Shown one piece after another: positions 1 to 8,551 of a DNA stretch of 64,000 nucleotides. The position numbers and the translations under genes were made by a program. Origin of the DNA: Halomonas sp. HAL1. Lineage in GTDB: Bacteria > Pseudomonadota > Gammaproteobacteria > Pseudomonadales > Halomonadaceae. The stretch's first letter is position 1; every line of letters starts with the position of its first letter. The notes beneath the pieces were generated by a model. That model saw only the letters and a program-made list of their open reading frames with translations. It was not told the origin of the DNA and did no database searches. Location of the stretch: positions 1,054,001-1,118,000 of the forward strand of contig NZ_CP130610.1 of NCBI RefSeq assembly GCF_030544485.1, in the 5' to 3' direction.

Positions 1-858
1 CGTGTTGGTGCTGCCCAGGCGGATCTTGCTCAGGCCAAGAGCCAACTGGCTCAGACTGGCAGCGAAGCCGAGCGCGCCAGGGTATTGCTGGGGCGTCAGG
101 CCATTTCCCAAGAGGTGCACGACCAGCGTCAAGCGGCACTGAATAATGCTCGCGCTATGGTGGATGCCGCCGAGGCAGCGTTAGATACCGCCGAGCTAGA
201 CCTGGAATACACCCGCATTACGGCGCCGGTCAGTGGTCGTGCCGGTCGGGCAATGGTAACCCGCGGCAATCTGGCCAACGCCGATCAGAGCCTTTTGACC
301 ACGCTGGTGAGCATCGATCCGGTGCATGTCTATTTCGAGGCGGACGAACAAGCCGCGTTTGCCAGCCAGACACTGCTAATCGGTGATATGCCGAACAGCC
401 TCACCATTGAGTTGGGCGGCGACCCGCAGCGGCAACACGCAGGCGCCTTGGACTTTATCGACAACCATTTGAACCCCAATACGGGAACTCTGCAGTTCCG
501 AGCGGTGCTGGCCAACCCTGATGGTCGCATCCGGCCTGGGGAATTTGCGCGGGTCGAAATGCCGATAGCGCGTTTAGAGCAGGCGCTGCTGGTGGATCGC
601 AAGGCGGTATTAACCGACCAGGATCGCCGCTACGTTTATGTGGTGGATGCCAATAACCGCGCAGAGCGGCGCCAGGTAACCACCGGGCGCCAAGTGGCAG
701 AACAAACCGTCATCACTGAAGGGCTCACCGCCGGTGACCGAGTGATCGTTAATGGGGTGCAAAAAGTCTTTATGCCGGGTATGGAAGTCGCCCCTCATAA
801 GGTGGCTGATGTACCGCCGGTGAACGCTCAGCCCACCATTGCTGCCAGGGAAGATTAA
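1..858 (+). CDS. RND efflux periplasmic adaptor subunit (5' truncated)
   Basis: HlyD/AcrA-type membrane fusion protein that bridges an inner-membrane RND pump to an outer-membrane channel. The reading frame is open from base 1, so the N-terminus, including the lipoyl and signal regions, lies outside the window. Visible are the end of the coiled-coil hairpin (Ala/Gln-rich, residues about 1-50), the barrel-sandwich return strand beginning near DLEYTRITAPVSGR, the beta-barrel domain and the membrane-proximal domain. The RND pump gene follows 5 bases after the stop, so the two form one operon. The sequence best fits the MexE/OqxA side of the family because the partner pump looks MexF/OqxB-like. 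No outer-membrane factor gene follows. Confidence 0.9.
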   Translation, partial: RVGAAQADLAQAKSQLAQTGSEAERARVLLGRQAISQEVHDQRQAALNNARAMVDAAEAALDTAELDLEYTRITAPVSGRAGRAMVTRGNLANADQSLLTTLVSIDPVHVYFEADEQAAFASQTLLIGDMPNSLTIELGGDPQRQHAGALDFIDNHLNPNTGTLQFRAVLANPDGRIRPGEFARVEMPIARLEQALLVDRKAVLTDQDRRYVYVVDANNRAERRQVTTGRQVAEQTVITEGLTAGDRVIVNGVQKVFMPGMEVAPHKVADVPPVNAQPTIAARED

Positions 859-863
859 CCGCC

Positions 864-3800
864 ATGAATTTCTCCCGTTTCTTCGTGGATCGACCGATTT
901 TTGCGGCGGTGCTATCGATCATTATTCTGGCGGTGGGGCTGATCTCCATTCCCAATCTGCCCATTAGTGAGTACCCGGACGTGGTGCCGCCATCGGTGGT
1001 GGTTCGTACGGTCTACCCCGGCGCCAACCCGAAGGAAATTGCCGAGACCGTGGCGACGCCGTTGGAAGAAGCCATCAATGGCGTCGAGGACATGATGTAC
1101 CTCAAGTCCGTGGCGGGTTCTGATGGCGTGCTGCAAATGACCGTCACCTTCCGCCCAGGCACCGATGCCGAGCAGGCCGCCGTTCGGGTGCAGAACCGCG
1201 TTAGCCAGGCCGAGGCCCGGCTACCGGAAGCTGTGCGTCGTCAAGGTGTCACTACCCAGAAACAGTCGCCGACGTTTCTGATGGTCGTTCACCTAACCTC
1301 GCCCAGCGGTGAATATGACACCCTTTATTTGCGCAACTATGTGCGGCTGAATGTCCGTGACCGTCTCGCCCGGCTCGAAGGGATTGGGGATGCACAGATA
1401 TTTGGCGGTGGGGACTACGCCATGCGGGCGTGGCTTGATCCCGATCGCATAGCCACCCGCGGCCTGACAGCCAGCGATGTGGTGGGAGCCATGCGCGAAC
1501 AGAACGTGCAGGTCTCCGCCGGGCAGTTGGGAGCCGAACCCATTGAAGAGAGTGACTTTCTCACCCTGATCAACGCCCGAGGGCGGCTGGAAACAGTGGA
1601 GGAGTTTGGCGACATCGTGCTGAAGCGCGGCGAGAGCGGAGAGATCCTCAGGCTTTCGGATGTGGCCCGGCTGGAAATGGGCGCCGGGGACTATACGCTG
1701 CGCTCGCAGTTGGACAGCAAAAACGCGGTGGGTGTGGGGATATTCCAGGCCCCGGGGGCCAATGCGCTGGAGATTCGCGAGCAGGTGATCGCCACCATGG
1801 ATGAGCTGTCCGAGCAGTTCCCTGAAGGTGTTGAGTACGAAGCGGTCTACGACACCACCATCTTTGTGAATGACTCTATAGAGTCAGTGATAGCCACCCT
1901 ACTGGAAGCCGTGTTGCTGGTGGTGTTGGTGGTCACGCTGTTCCTGCAGACCTGGCGTGCGTCGATTATCCCGCTGCTGGCGGTGCCGGTCTCGGTGATC
2001 GGCACCTTTGGGGCGCTCTACCTGCTGGGGTACTCCATCAACACGCTGACCCTGTTTGGGCTGGTGCTGGCCATCGGTATCGTGGTCGATGACGCCATCG
2101 TGGTAGTGGAAAACGTGGAGCGGAACATCGAGGAAGGCCTCAAGCCCCAGGCCGCCGCGCATCAGGCTATGCGTGAAGTCTCCGGGCCTATCATCGCCGT
2201 GGGACTGGTGCTGTGTGCGGTGTTTATCCCCATGGCTTTCCTGTCGGGGGTGACCGGTCAGTTTTATAGCCAGTTCGCGGTGACGATTGCCATCTCCACG
2301 GTGATCTCCACCATCAACTCGCTGACCCTGTCGCCCGCGCTGGCGGCGATGCTGCTCAAGCCCCACGACGCGCCCAAAGATCGACTCACTCGAGTCATCG
2401 ATAAACTGTTTGGCTGGATTTTTCGTCCTTTCAACCGTTTCTTTAACGCCAGTTCCCACAAGTACCAGGGCGGTGTGGCCCGCTCCCTGAAGCATCGTGG
2501 TGCGGTGTTTGTGGTCTACGCGCTGTTGCTGCTGGGCACCGGGGTGATGTTCAAGGCGGTGCCGCCTGGATTTATTCCAGTGCAGGACAAGCTTTATCTG
2601 ATCGCGGGCGTAATTCTGCCGGAAGGTGCGTCGCTGGAGCGAACCGACCAGATGCTTCAGGACGTCGTGGACATTGCCATGGAGACCGAAGGTGTGGAGC
2701 ACGCCATTGCCTTTCCCGGCCTGAACGCGCTGCAGTTCACCAATACCTCCAACACCGGTGTGGCCTTTCTTACCCTTAGTGCCTTTGGTGAGCGCAGCCT
2801 TAGCGCTGCGGAAATAAATGCCCGCATCAACCAGGGAATTGGCGGCTTGAAAGAGGGCTTTGCGTTCTCCTTTATGCCTCCGCCGATCCTGGGGCTAGGC
2901 AATGGGTCTGGGTTTCAGCTGTTTATCGAGGATCGCGGCAACCTTGGCTATGGGGCGCTGCAGCAGGCGGTGAACCAACTCCAAGGCGCGATTGCGCAAA
3001 CGCCGGGGATGGGCTTTCCAATCAGCAGCTATCAATCCAACGTGCCGCAGTTGGATGCCGAGGTGGATCGGCTGAGGGCCAAGGCCCAGGGCGTACCCTT
3101 GACCGAGCTGTTCGACACCCTGCAGACCTATCTTGGCTCGACTTATGTGAATGACTTCAACCGCTTTGGCCGCACCTGGCAGGTGATCGCCCAGGCGGAC
3201 GCTCCTTACCGAGCCAGCGTGGAAGATATCGCCCGACTGCGCACTCGTAATGACCAGGGGGAAATGGTGCCCATCGGCACGATGGTGGATATCCGACAAA
3301 CCTTCGGCCCGGACCCAGTGTTGCGCTACAACGGCTACCCGGCGGCGGACCTGGCCGGCGAGTTCGATCCCCGGGTACTCTCTTCCACACAAGCAATGGA
3401 TACTATTACCGCCCTGGCGGAAGAGGTGCTGGCACCGGGCATGGCGTTGGAGTGGACCGATTTGAGCTACCAGCAGTCCACCCAAGGCAACGCGGCGCTG
3501 GTGGTCTTCCCGCTGTCGATCCTGCTGGTATTTCTGGTGTTGGCGGCCCTCTACGAGAGCTGGACGCTACCGCTGGCGGTGATTCTGATCGTGCCTATGT
3601 CGATGCTCGCGGCGCTGATTGGCGTCTGGTTTGGTGGCGGCGACAACAACATCTTTGTCCAAGTGGGCCTGGTGGTGCTGATTGGCCTGGCGTGTAAGAA
3701 CGCCATCCTGATCGTGGAGTTCGCCCGTGAGCTGGAGTTGCAGGGCAAGGACGTAGTGGAAGCGGCGCTGGAAGCCTGCCGGTTGCGGCTGCGGCCGATC

Positions 3801-4049
3801 ATCATGACGTCGATCGCCTTCACAGCGGCGGTGTTGCCTTCGGTAATCGCGACCGGCGCAGGCGCCGAGGTACGGGCGGCGCTGGGTACGGCGGTGTTTG
3901 CCGGCATGATTGGGGTGACGCTGTTTGGCCTGTTCCTGACTCCGGTGTTCTACGTAGCGCTGCGCAAGCTGGCTGGTCCTTTGACCAGCCATCACGCTTC
4001 GACCATGAACACTGAAGAAGATGTTAACCAGGGGGAATTGCCCGCCTAA
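864..4049 (+). CDS. RND multidrug efflux pump, inner-membrane permease (MexF/OqxB-like)
   Basis: Proton-driven resistance-nodulation-division transporter of 1061 aa, the usual length for a hydrophobe/amphiphile pump. It starts MNFSRFFVDRPIFAAVLSI, typical of AcrB/MexF proteins, with TM1, a large porter domain, a second TM cluster around residues 330-500 and the repeated architecture in the C-terminal half. The TM4 proton-relay pair is present in VDDAIVVVENVERN. The family exports drugs, dyes, organic acids or solvents; the substrate cannot be read from sequence. It is co-transcribed with the adaptor gene upstream. No frameshift was seen; the long antisense frames here are shadows. Confidence 0.95.
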   Translation: MNFSRFFVDRPIFAAVLSIIILAVGLISIPNLPISEYPDVVPPSVVVRTVYPGANPKEIAETVATPLEEAINGVEDMMYLKSVAGSDGVLQMTVTFRPGTDAEQAAVRVQNRVSQAEARLPEAVRRQGVTTQKQSPTFLMVVHLTSPSGEYDTLYLRNYVRLNVRDRLARLEGIGDAQIFGGGDYAMRAWLDPDRIATRGLTASDVVGAMREQNVQVSAGQLGAEPIEESDFLTLINARGRLETVEEFGDIVLKRGESGEILRLSDVARLEMGAGDYTLRSQLDSKNAVGVGIFQAPGANALEIREQVIATMDELSEQFPEGVEYEAVYDTTIFVNDSIESVIATLLEAVLLVVLVVTLFLQTWRASIIPLLAVPVSVIGTFGALYLLGYSINTLTLFGLVLAIGIVVDDAIVVVENVERNIEEGLKPQAAAHQAMREVSGPIIAVGLVLCAVFIPMAFLSGVTGQFYSQFAVTIAISTVISTINSLTLSPALAAMLLKPHDAPKDRLTRVIDKLFGWIFRPFNRFFNASSHKYQGGVARSLKHRGAVFVVYALLLLGTGVMFKAVPPGFIPVQDKLYLIAGVILPEGASLERTDQMLQDVVDIAMETEGVEHAIAFPGLNALQFTNTSNTGVAFLTLSAFGERSLSAAEINARINQGIGGLKEGFAFSFMPPPILGLGNGSGFQLFIEDRGNLGYGALQQAVNQLQGAIAQTPGMGFPISSYQSNVPQLDAEVDRLRAKAQGVPLTELFDTLQTYLGSTYVNDFNRFGRTWQVIAQADAPYRASVEDIARLRTRNDQGEMVPIGTMVDIRQTFGPDPVLRYNGYPAADLAGEFDPRVLSSTQAMDTITALAEEVLAPGMALEWTDLSYQQSTQGNAALVVFPLSILLVFLVLAALYESWTLPLAVILIVPMSMLAALIGVWFGGGDNNIFVQVGLVVLIGLACKNAILIVEFARELELQGKDVVEAALEACRLRLRPIIMTSIAFTAAVLPSVIATGAGAEVRAALGTAVFAGMIGVTLFGLFLTPVFYVALRKLAGPLTSHHASTMNTEEDVNQGELPA

Positions 4050-4148
4050 AGCTAACGAGGCTTGTCCTACCGTGTGATGGCTAATATGAGCAGTAGGTGG
4101 AAATGGGCGGTAGATTGAAAATAGGCAGTAGTTTGAAAATAGAGGCTC

Positions 4149-4172
4149 AGCCCCGCAGAAAAATGCGGGGCT
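4149..4172 (+). terminator. Hairpin downstream of the RND operon
   Basis: Perfect 9-bp stem AGCCCCGCA (4149-4157) with TGCGGGGCT (4164-4172) and a GAAAAA loop. No T-run follows, so it may be a weak terminator or an RNA-stabilising hairpin. The rest of 4050-4234 shows nothing else clear. Confidence 0.5.
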
Positions 4173-4234
4173 TACGCTGGTTTGGCTATAGTGAATAGAG
4201 TTAAAGCGTATTCAAGCCAGCACTGGAGGCAACT

Positions 4235-4705
4235 ATGCTGCTCGAAGGATCATGCCACTGCCAAGCAGTGACGTTTAGTGTGACGTCACACCACCCTTAT
4301 CCTTTCAACCGCTGTTACTGCTCCATCTGTCGCAAAACGGCAGGCGGTGGCGGCTACGCCATCAACCTTAGCGGCGATAACGAAACGCTAAAGGTGAGGG
4401 GTGAAGAGCATATCAGCGTCTATCGCGCGCTTATCAAGGGGGAGCAGAGCACAGGGGAGCGGCATTTCTGCAAACACTGCGCATCGTCGCTATGGGTTTA
4501 TGACCCCGATTGGCCCGAGCTGGTGCATCCCTTTGCCTCAGCGATTGATACCGACTTGCCGACCCCTCCCAAGAAAACGCACATGATGCTGGGAAGCCGG
4601 GCGGACTGGGTCGAGGTCAATGCGCAGTTTCAAGACAAATGCTTTGATGAGTATCCGGATGAGAGTCTTGCCGAGTGGCACCAGCGGCTAGGATTGGAGT
4701 GCTAG
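4235..4705 (+). CDS. GFA/CENP-V family zinc protein
   Basis: A 156-aa protein of the glutathione-dependent formaldehyde-activating enzyme (Gfa)-like fold. Cysteine pairs typical of the family are visible: C-H-C at residues 7-9, the CYCSIC segment near residue 28 and CKHC near residue 75, which together bind zinc. Most family members have no proven formaldehyde activity, and no formaldehyde dehydrogenase gene is nearby, so the physiological reaction is unknown. An AGGC stretch upstream of the ATG is a plausible ribosome site. It stands alone between the RND operon and the copper-storage gene. Confidence 0.8.
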   Translation: MLLEGSCHCQAVTFSVTSHHPYPFNRCYCSICRKTAGGGGYAINLSGDNETLKVRGEEHISVYRALIKGEQSTGERHFCKHCASSLWVYDPDWPELVHPFASAIDTDLPTPPKKTHMMLGSRADWVEVNAQFQDKCFDEYPDESLAEWHQRLGLEC

Positions 4706-4872
4706 GCCGTTAATGAGGCCGCTTGCTTCGCTTGTGTTGAAAGCAGGCTGTTCTACTCTTTTATACGAACTCCATAGAAATGCGGCCCATTGGAGCTCAA
4801 CGTACGGCTTGTAAGGCCTTATCTTGCGAACGTCCAGCCGTGCTCTCGTTTTTTGACAAGGAGGGTGGAAAG

Positions 4873-5202
4873 ATGGAATTTGAAAAATATAAGTCGTGTA
4901 TTGAAGCGTGTAATGTCTGTGCCGTTTATTGTGATGCTTGCGCCACGGCCTGCTTGCAAGAAGATGATGTGAAAATGATGGCTGAGTGTATTCGTCTGGA
5001 TCGCCAATGCGCGCAAATTTGCCGCTTGGCAGCTTCCTTCATGGCCCAGGGGAGTGAATACGCCAAGGAAATCTGCCGGATATGTGCTGATATTTGCAAA
5101 GCGTGCGGTGATGAGTGTGCCAAACACGATGCCGAGCATTGTCAGGAGTGCGCTAAAGCGTGCCATCATTGTGCCAGTGAGTGTGCTGCGATGGCTGCCT
5201 AA
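4873..5202 (+). CDS. Four-helix-bundle copper-binding protein (Csp3-like, DUF326)
   Basis: The frame is open from 4780, but the ATG at 4873 is preceded by a strong AGGAGG-type site (about 4859-4865) and gives a 109-aa protein matching the family. It has 19 cysteines, many in C-x3-C spacing along predicted helices (for example CIEACNVCAVYCDAC and CAKACHHCASEC). This is the signature of copper-storage proteins, whose helical bundle core is lined by Cys thiolates holding many Cu(I) ions. There is no signal peptide, so it should be cytosolic, as in Csp3. No copper ATPase or CueR-type regulator is adjacent. A hairpin terminator follows. Confidence 0.85.
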   Translation: MEFEKYKSCIEACNVCAVYCDACATACLQEDDVKMMAECIRLDRQCAQICRLAASFMAQGSEYAKEICRICADICKACGDECAKHDAEHCQECAKACHHCASECAAMAA

Positions 5203-5233
5203 GGCAGCGTAAAAGCCTAGCCCAAGCTTAAAC

Positions 5234-5280
5234 AAAGCCAGCTTTCATACGTCGTTCAAACGTGGTGAAAGCTGGCTTTT
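5234..5280. terminator. Bidirectional terminator between convergent genes
   Basis: A perfect 13-bp stem, AAAGCCAGCTTTC (5234-5246) with GAAAGCTGGCTTT (5267-5279), is followed by a T-rich run on the plus strand. It separates the copper-storage gene from the convergent phosphoribosyltransferase gene. Confidence 0.85.
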
Positions 5281-5309
5281 TTGTCTTTTAATCTATATCA
5301 AAGAGGGCG

Positions 5310-5963
5310 TTAAAAAGAGTGAGCCTTCTGCAAAAGGGTGATCACTTCGTCATCGCTGGTTTGGGTGAAATCCTGATAGTGAAGGCCAACAGCGATAAAG
5401 GGCTCGGGAGTAGCTAAACAGACCAAATCGTCAACCTCGGTAGCTAACTCATCCAGTGTGGACTGCGGGGCGACAGGCACTGCCAGAGTGACGGAAGCGG
5501 CGCCTGCCTGGCGTAGTGCTCTGGCGGCTGCTTTGGCGGTTCCGCCGGTGGCGATACCATCATCCACCAATAATACTCGACGTTCGCTGACGTTAATGGG
5601 TGCCCGGTTACCAATATAAGCCTGCCGGCGGCGGGTTATCTCGCTTAGTTGGCGCTCTACTTCAGCTTCAAGATATCGTTCAGAAGGCTGAAAAAACTGT
5701 AGCACATCCGCGGTCCATATCACCTGAGGGGGATCGCCATCGACGACAGCGCCTAGCCCAATCTCGGGTTGCCCAGGCGCGCCAATCTTACGCACGATGA
5801 CCACATCAAGCGGAAGTTTAAGGGCTATCGCTACCTCGTAGGCAACGGGCACACCCCCACGAGGTAATGCCAGCACTAGGTCATATCGCGCCCCGGATAA
5901 TGCGTGGGCAAGCTTTCGCCCTGCTTCACGCCGATTCTTGTAAAGCTCTTGTTGCTTGTGCAT
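5310..5963 (-). CDS. Phosphoribosyltransferase family protein
   Basis: A 217-aa type I phosphoribosyltransferase-fold protein. The PRPP-binding loop VLLVDDGIATGGT lies at residues 130-142, and the PRGGVPVAYEVA segment near residue 34 is typical of stand-alone predicted phosphoribosyltransferases often found beside stress or dienelactone-hydrolase genes. The substrate base is unknown. The ATG has a good TTAGGAG site in front of it. It lies 45 bases downstream of the CDP-alcohol phosphatidyltransferase gene on the same strand, probably co-transcribed. A role in nucleotide salvage is possible but not shown. Confidence 0.8.
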   Translation of the reverse strand: MHKQQELYKNRREAGRKLAHALSGARYDLVLALPRGGVPVAYEVAIALKLPLDVVIVRKIGAPGQPEIGLGAVVDGDPPQVIWTADVLQFFQPSERYLEAEVERQLSEITRRRQAYIGNRAPINVSERRVLLVDDGIATGGTAKAAARALRQAGAASVTLAVPVAPQSTLDELATEVDDLVCLATPEPFIAVGLHYQDFTQTSDDEVITLLQKAHSF

Positions 5964-6008
5964 GGGTGGCTCCTAAGCCGCCAAACGGCTCCCTATAAGA
6001 CGCAGTCG

Positions 6009-6737
6009 TTAGGAGGGTAATGTTTTTCGAGACAGCCACCAAACGTCAATACCAAAAGAATATAGCAATGAAATCAATGCACTAATGGCCAGCAGGCTGG
6101 CAGCAAAGTGGGAGGTAAGTGGCGTTAACGCCAACAGCAGCGCAACCACCTGCCAGACACATACGGCTTTACGGCGAAAGCTTTCGAACAGCGGTTCTGC
6201 AAGCCAGGGGAACGGCCAACTGGCGGCTACAAACAGGTAGCGCATCCCCCCAATCATCAGCACCCACAGGCCCAGAGACTCTAACCGCAGCAATCCTGCG
6301 CAAAGCAGCAGTATCAGTAGGGCATCCAGCTCCATGTCAAAGCGCGCGCCGAATAGCGAGTGGCTTTTGGTGCGCCTGGCAATCCAGCCATCAACGCCAT
6401 CCAACAGTAGAGCGATCACCGCAATTGCCAACCACTGCCAGATGACCTCTACAAACGCATTGGCGGCGAGCGCACCTGCCAGCAGCGCGACTAATACTGC
6501 GCGGGCAAGCGTTACCCGGTTTGCCCAGCCCAGTGAGCCGTGGGGCCAGAACACCATCACTAAGATAGCTATAAACGTGTAGAAGGCCAAGGCAACCCAC
6601 CAATTGGCCGAGGTAGCCATTAATTGAGGTAATCCTATACCTACAATCATTAGCACCAAGCCGCCCAGCAGTAGCTCTGCAGCGCTATAAAGCCGTTTGG
6701 GTAGTGTCATGGATGAGGCATTTGAAAAAAACGGCAT
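6009..6737 (-). CDS. CDP-alcohol phosphatidyltransferase family membrane protein
   Basis: A 242-aa integral membrane enzyme of the family that moves a phosphatidyl or related group from CDP-diacylglycerol (or a CDP-linked head group) to an alcohol. The catalytic signature is complete: D113, D116-G117, A120-R121, G130, D134 and D138 in the D-x2-DG-x2-AR-x8-G-x3-D-x3-D spacing. About six hydrophobic segments are visible. The acceptor alcohol cannot be assigned. The start at 6737 is tentative; an ATG at 6710 would give a product nine residues shorter. It is likely the first gene of a two-gene operon with the phosphoribosyltransferase. Confidence 0.85.
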   Translation of the reverse strand: MPFFSNASSMTLPKRLYSAAELLLGGLVLMIVGIGLPQLMATSANWWVALAFYTFIAILVMVFWPHGSLGWANRVTLARAVLVALLAGALAANAFVEVIWQWLAIAVIALLLDGVDGWIARRTKSHSLFGARFDMELDALLILLLCAGLLRLESLGLWVLMIGGMRYLFVAASWPFPWLAEPLFESFRRKAVCVWQVVALLLALTPLTSHFAASLLAISALISLLYSFGIDVWWLSRKTLPS

Positions 6738-6930
6738 GGTGGCTCACGAAGCGGCATCGCTGTCCGCAGTTGAAATAAATGATGCAAGTATTTTTATATG
6801 TACCATTCTTGTAGAAGAAGGTAGGGTTGTCTATATGATCAAAGAAAATAGTCTAGTTAGCTTCAAGTGTTGCACATTGTTAATCGAATAATTTCTCTTC
6901 AACCGCTACGCTAAAGATGGTGAGCCATTA

Positions 6931-7113
6931 ATGACTATTCTGCATGAGGCCATTCAAGAGGTGGTCGTCCAGTATGGTAAGGGGCCAAGTCACATAACGA
7001 GCAACCTCGCCTTAATGTGCAGCGCCATGGCCCCACGCTACTTTCAATGGAATGAAATAGAGCTCGGTTTAGTTGAGCTTGTAACGAAAAGGATCGCTCA
7101 TGTCGACGCCTGA
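6931..7113 (+). CDS. Possible small unrecognised protein (60 aa)
   Basis: This 60-codon frame sits in an otherwise empty 362-bp gap (6738-7099) and overlaps the start of the dehydrogenase gene by 14 bases, an arrangement that would allow translational coupling. The product is soluble-looking with no recognised motif. Its ribosome site is weak (GGTGAG). Nothing else convincing was found in the gap. It may be only a chance frame in the leader of the 7100 operon. Confidence 0.25.
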   Translation: MTILHEAIQEVVVQYGKGPSHITSNLALMCSAMAPRYFQWNEIELGLVELVTKRIAHVDA

Positions 7114-8119
7114 CGATGTTGGCAAAAATCTATACGCTGGCAAAAACCGCTGCGCCACCGCCTTCTGGGTGACCAGCCCAGCCCAAGGCGAGTTGCGGGC
7201 TGAGCCTCTGGCGACGCCCGCTCAGGATGAAGTGCAGGTACGCACCTTGTACAGCGGTATTAGCCGAGGCACCGAATCGCTGGTGTTTAACGGTCGCGTG
7301 CCTGAAAGCGAATTTTCGCGCATGCGCGCCCCTTTTCAGTCAGGTGAGTTTCCCGCCCCGGTCAAGTACGGTTACTGCAGCGTTGGTCGCGTTGAACAAG
7401 GGCCGGACGCGCTCTTAGATAAAACCGTCTTTTGCCTGTTCCCCCACCAGGACTACTACACCGTACCTGCTTCAGCGGTGCTTGAAGTGCCTGCCAATGT
7501 GCCCGCTAAACGCGCCGTATTGGCCGCCAATATGGAAACGGCCATCAACGGCGTGTGGGATGCCGAGCCCATGCTGGGCGAGCGGATTTGCGTTATTGGT
7601 GCCGGTGTCGTCGGTGCGCTAGTGGCGTACCTGTGTGCCCAGGTACCCGGCGTCGATGTGCATTTGGTCGACATCAACCCAGCGCGCCGCCAGCTCGCCG
7701 AGCAGCTAGGCGTTGCCTTCGCCACACCTGAACAAGCCCCCCATGATCAAGATTGCGTGATCCATGCCAGCGGCCACTCGGCTGGCTTGCGCCAGGCCTT
7801 GGAGGTAGTGGGTAGCGAAGGGCGCATTATCGAAATGAGCTGGTTTGGCGAGGGCGACGTCGCGATTCCTTTGGGCGGCGCTTTCCACTCCCAGCGGCTG
7901 ACGCTTAAAGCCAGCCAGGTAGGCCAACTGCCACCAAAACTTCGCCCACGTTGGGACTACCAGCGTCGCCTTAGGCTCGCGCTGAGCTTACTGGTGGATG
8001 AGCGGTTGGATGCACTGATCAGCGGTGAAAGCGACTTTAAACAATTGCCTACGCTTGCTAATACGCTGTTTGGGCGCGGTAGTGTTGAGCTCTGCCATCG
8101 GCTGCGATATTCCGCATAA
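7100..8119 (+). CDS. Medium-chain dehydrogenase/reductase (zinc-ADH superfamily, BchC-like type)
   Basis: A 339-aa MDR-superfamily oxidoreductase. The GroES-like N-terminal domain contains YSGISRGTES (51-60), where classical zinc alcohol dehydrogenases carry a catalytic Cys, and the structural-zinc Cys lobe is absent. The Rossmann motif GAGVVG is at 167-172, followed by an acidic residue (D191) after the second strand, suggesting NAD(H) preference. AAGGAT lies just upstream of the ATG. It is first in a run of four same-strand genes (dehydrogenase, PTPS-like, glycosyltransferase-methyltransferase, membrane protein). In that setting it could reduce or oxidise a pterin side chain; this is inference. 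Confidence 0.85.
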   Translation: MSTPDDVGKNLYAGKNRCATAFWVTSPAQGELRAEPLATPAQDEVQVRTLYSGISRGTESLVFNGRVPESEFSRMRAPFQSGEFPAPVKYGYCSVGRVEQGPDALLDKTVFCLFPHQDYYTVPASAVLEVPANVPAKRAVLAANMETAINGVWDAEPMLGERICVIGAGVVGALVAYLCAQVPGVDVHLVDINPARRQLAEQLGVAFATPEQAPHDQDCVIHASGHSAGLRQALEVVGSEGRIIEMSWFGEGDVAIPLGGAFHSQRLTLKASQVGQLPPKLRPRWDYQRRLRLALSLLVDERLDALISGESDFKQLPTLANTLFGRGSVELCHRLRYSA

Positions 8120-8152
8120 CTTGTGTTTTTAAACAATTAATCAGGAGTTTTT

Positions 8153-8551
8153 ATGTTTCGTTTATGCGTTCGTGACCATTTTATGATTGCCCACAGCTTT
8201 AACGGCGAGATATTTGGCCCCGCCCAGCGTACCCATGGCGCCACCTATGTGGTGGATGTGGTTTTCCAGCGCCCTGAGCTGGATGAGGATGGCTTAGTGA
8301 TCGATATTGGCCTTGCCAGCGAAACAGTCAAAGAGGTATTGGCAGGCTACAACTTTCAAAACCTGGATGACGTAAGTGAATTTAAAGGTAAAAACACCAC
8401 CACCGAATTTATGGCTAAGGTGATTTTCGACCAGCTAGCCAAAGCGATCGGCGAAGGCAAAATGGGCACCACCGCCCAGGGCATTACCCATATGGAGATC
8501 AAACTGCACGAGTCTCATGTAGCCTGGGCTAGTTACGAAGGCGCGCTATGA
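8153..8551 (+). CDS. 6-pyruvoyl-tetrahydropterin synthase/QueD-like protein, active site degenerate
   Basis: A 132-aa protein with the tunnelling-fold layout of PTPS/QueD: an early His (H14 in FMIAHSF), a histidine in THGATY, a K-N-T-T-T-E-F segment and a C-terminal Glu in LHESHVAW that would anchor a pterin. Family enzymes normally have a catalytic Cys and an H-G-H zinc pair. Here the HGH is H28-G-A30 and no Cys precedes it, so the third zinc ligand and the catalytic thiol are missing; H9 might substitute. It should therefore not be assumed to make 6-pyruvoyl- or 6-carboxy-tetrahydropterin. The stop overlaps the next gene's start (ATGA). Confidence 0.85.
   Translation: MFRLCVRDHFMIAHSFNGEIFGPAQRTHGATYVVDVVFQRPELDEDGLVIDIGLASETVKEVLAGYNFQNLDDVSEFKGKNTTTEFMAKVIFDQLAKAIGEGKMGTTAQGITHMEIKLHESHVAWASYEGAL

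Noticed and set aside
1899..2702. A 267-codon minus-strand frame inside the RND pump gene
   Set aside because: Low-complexity His/Gln/Arg-rich translation, exactly antisense to a conserved pump gene; a shadow frame.
4780..4872. N-terminal extension of the copper-storage protein
   Set aside because: The internal ATG at 4873 has an AGGAGG site and starts the conserved helix; the extension has no family match and includes the ribosome site.
6697..6891. A 64-codon plus-strand frame over the start of the CDP-alcohol phosphatidyltransferase gene
   Set aside because: Antisense to the real start and lacking a ribosome site.
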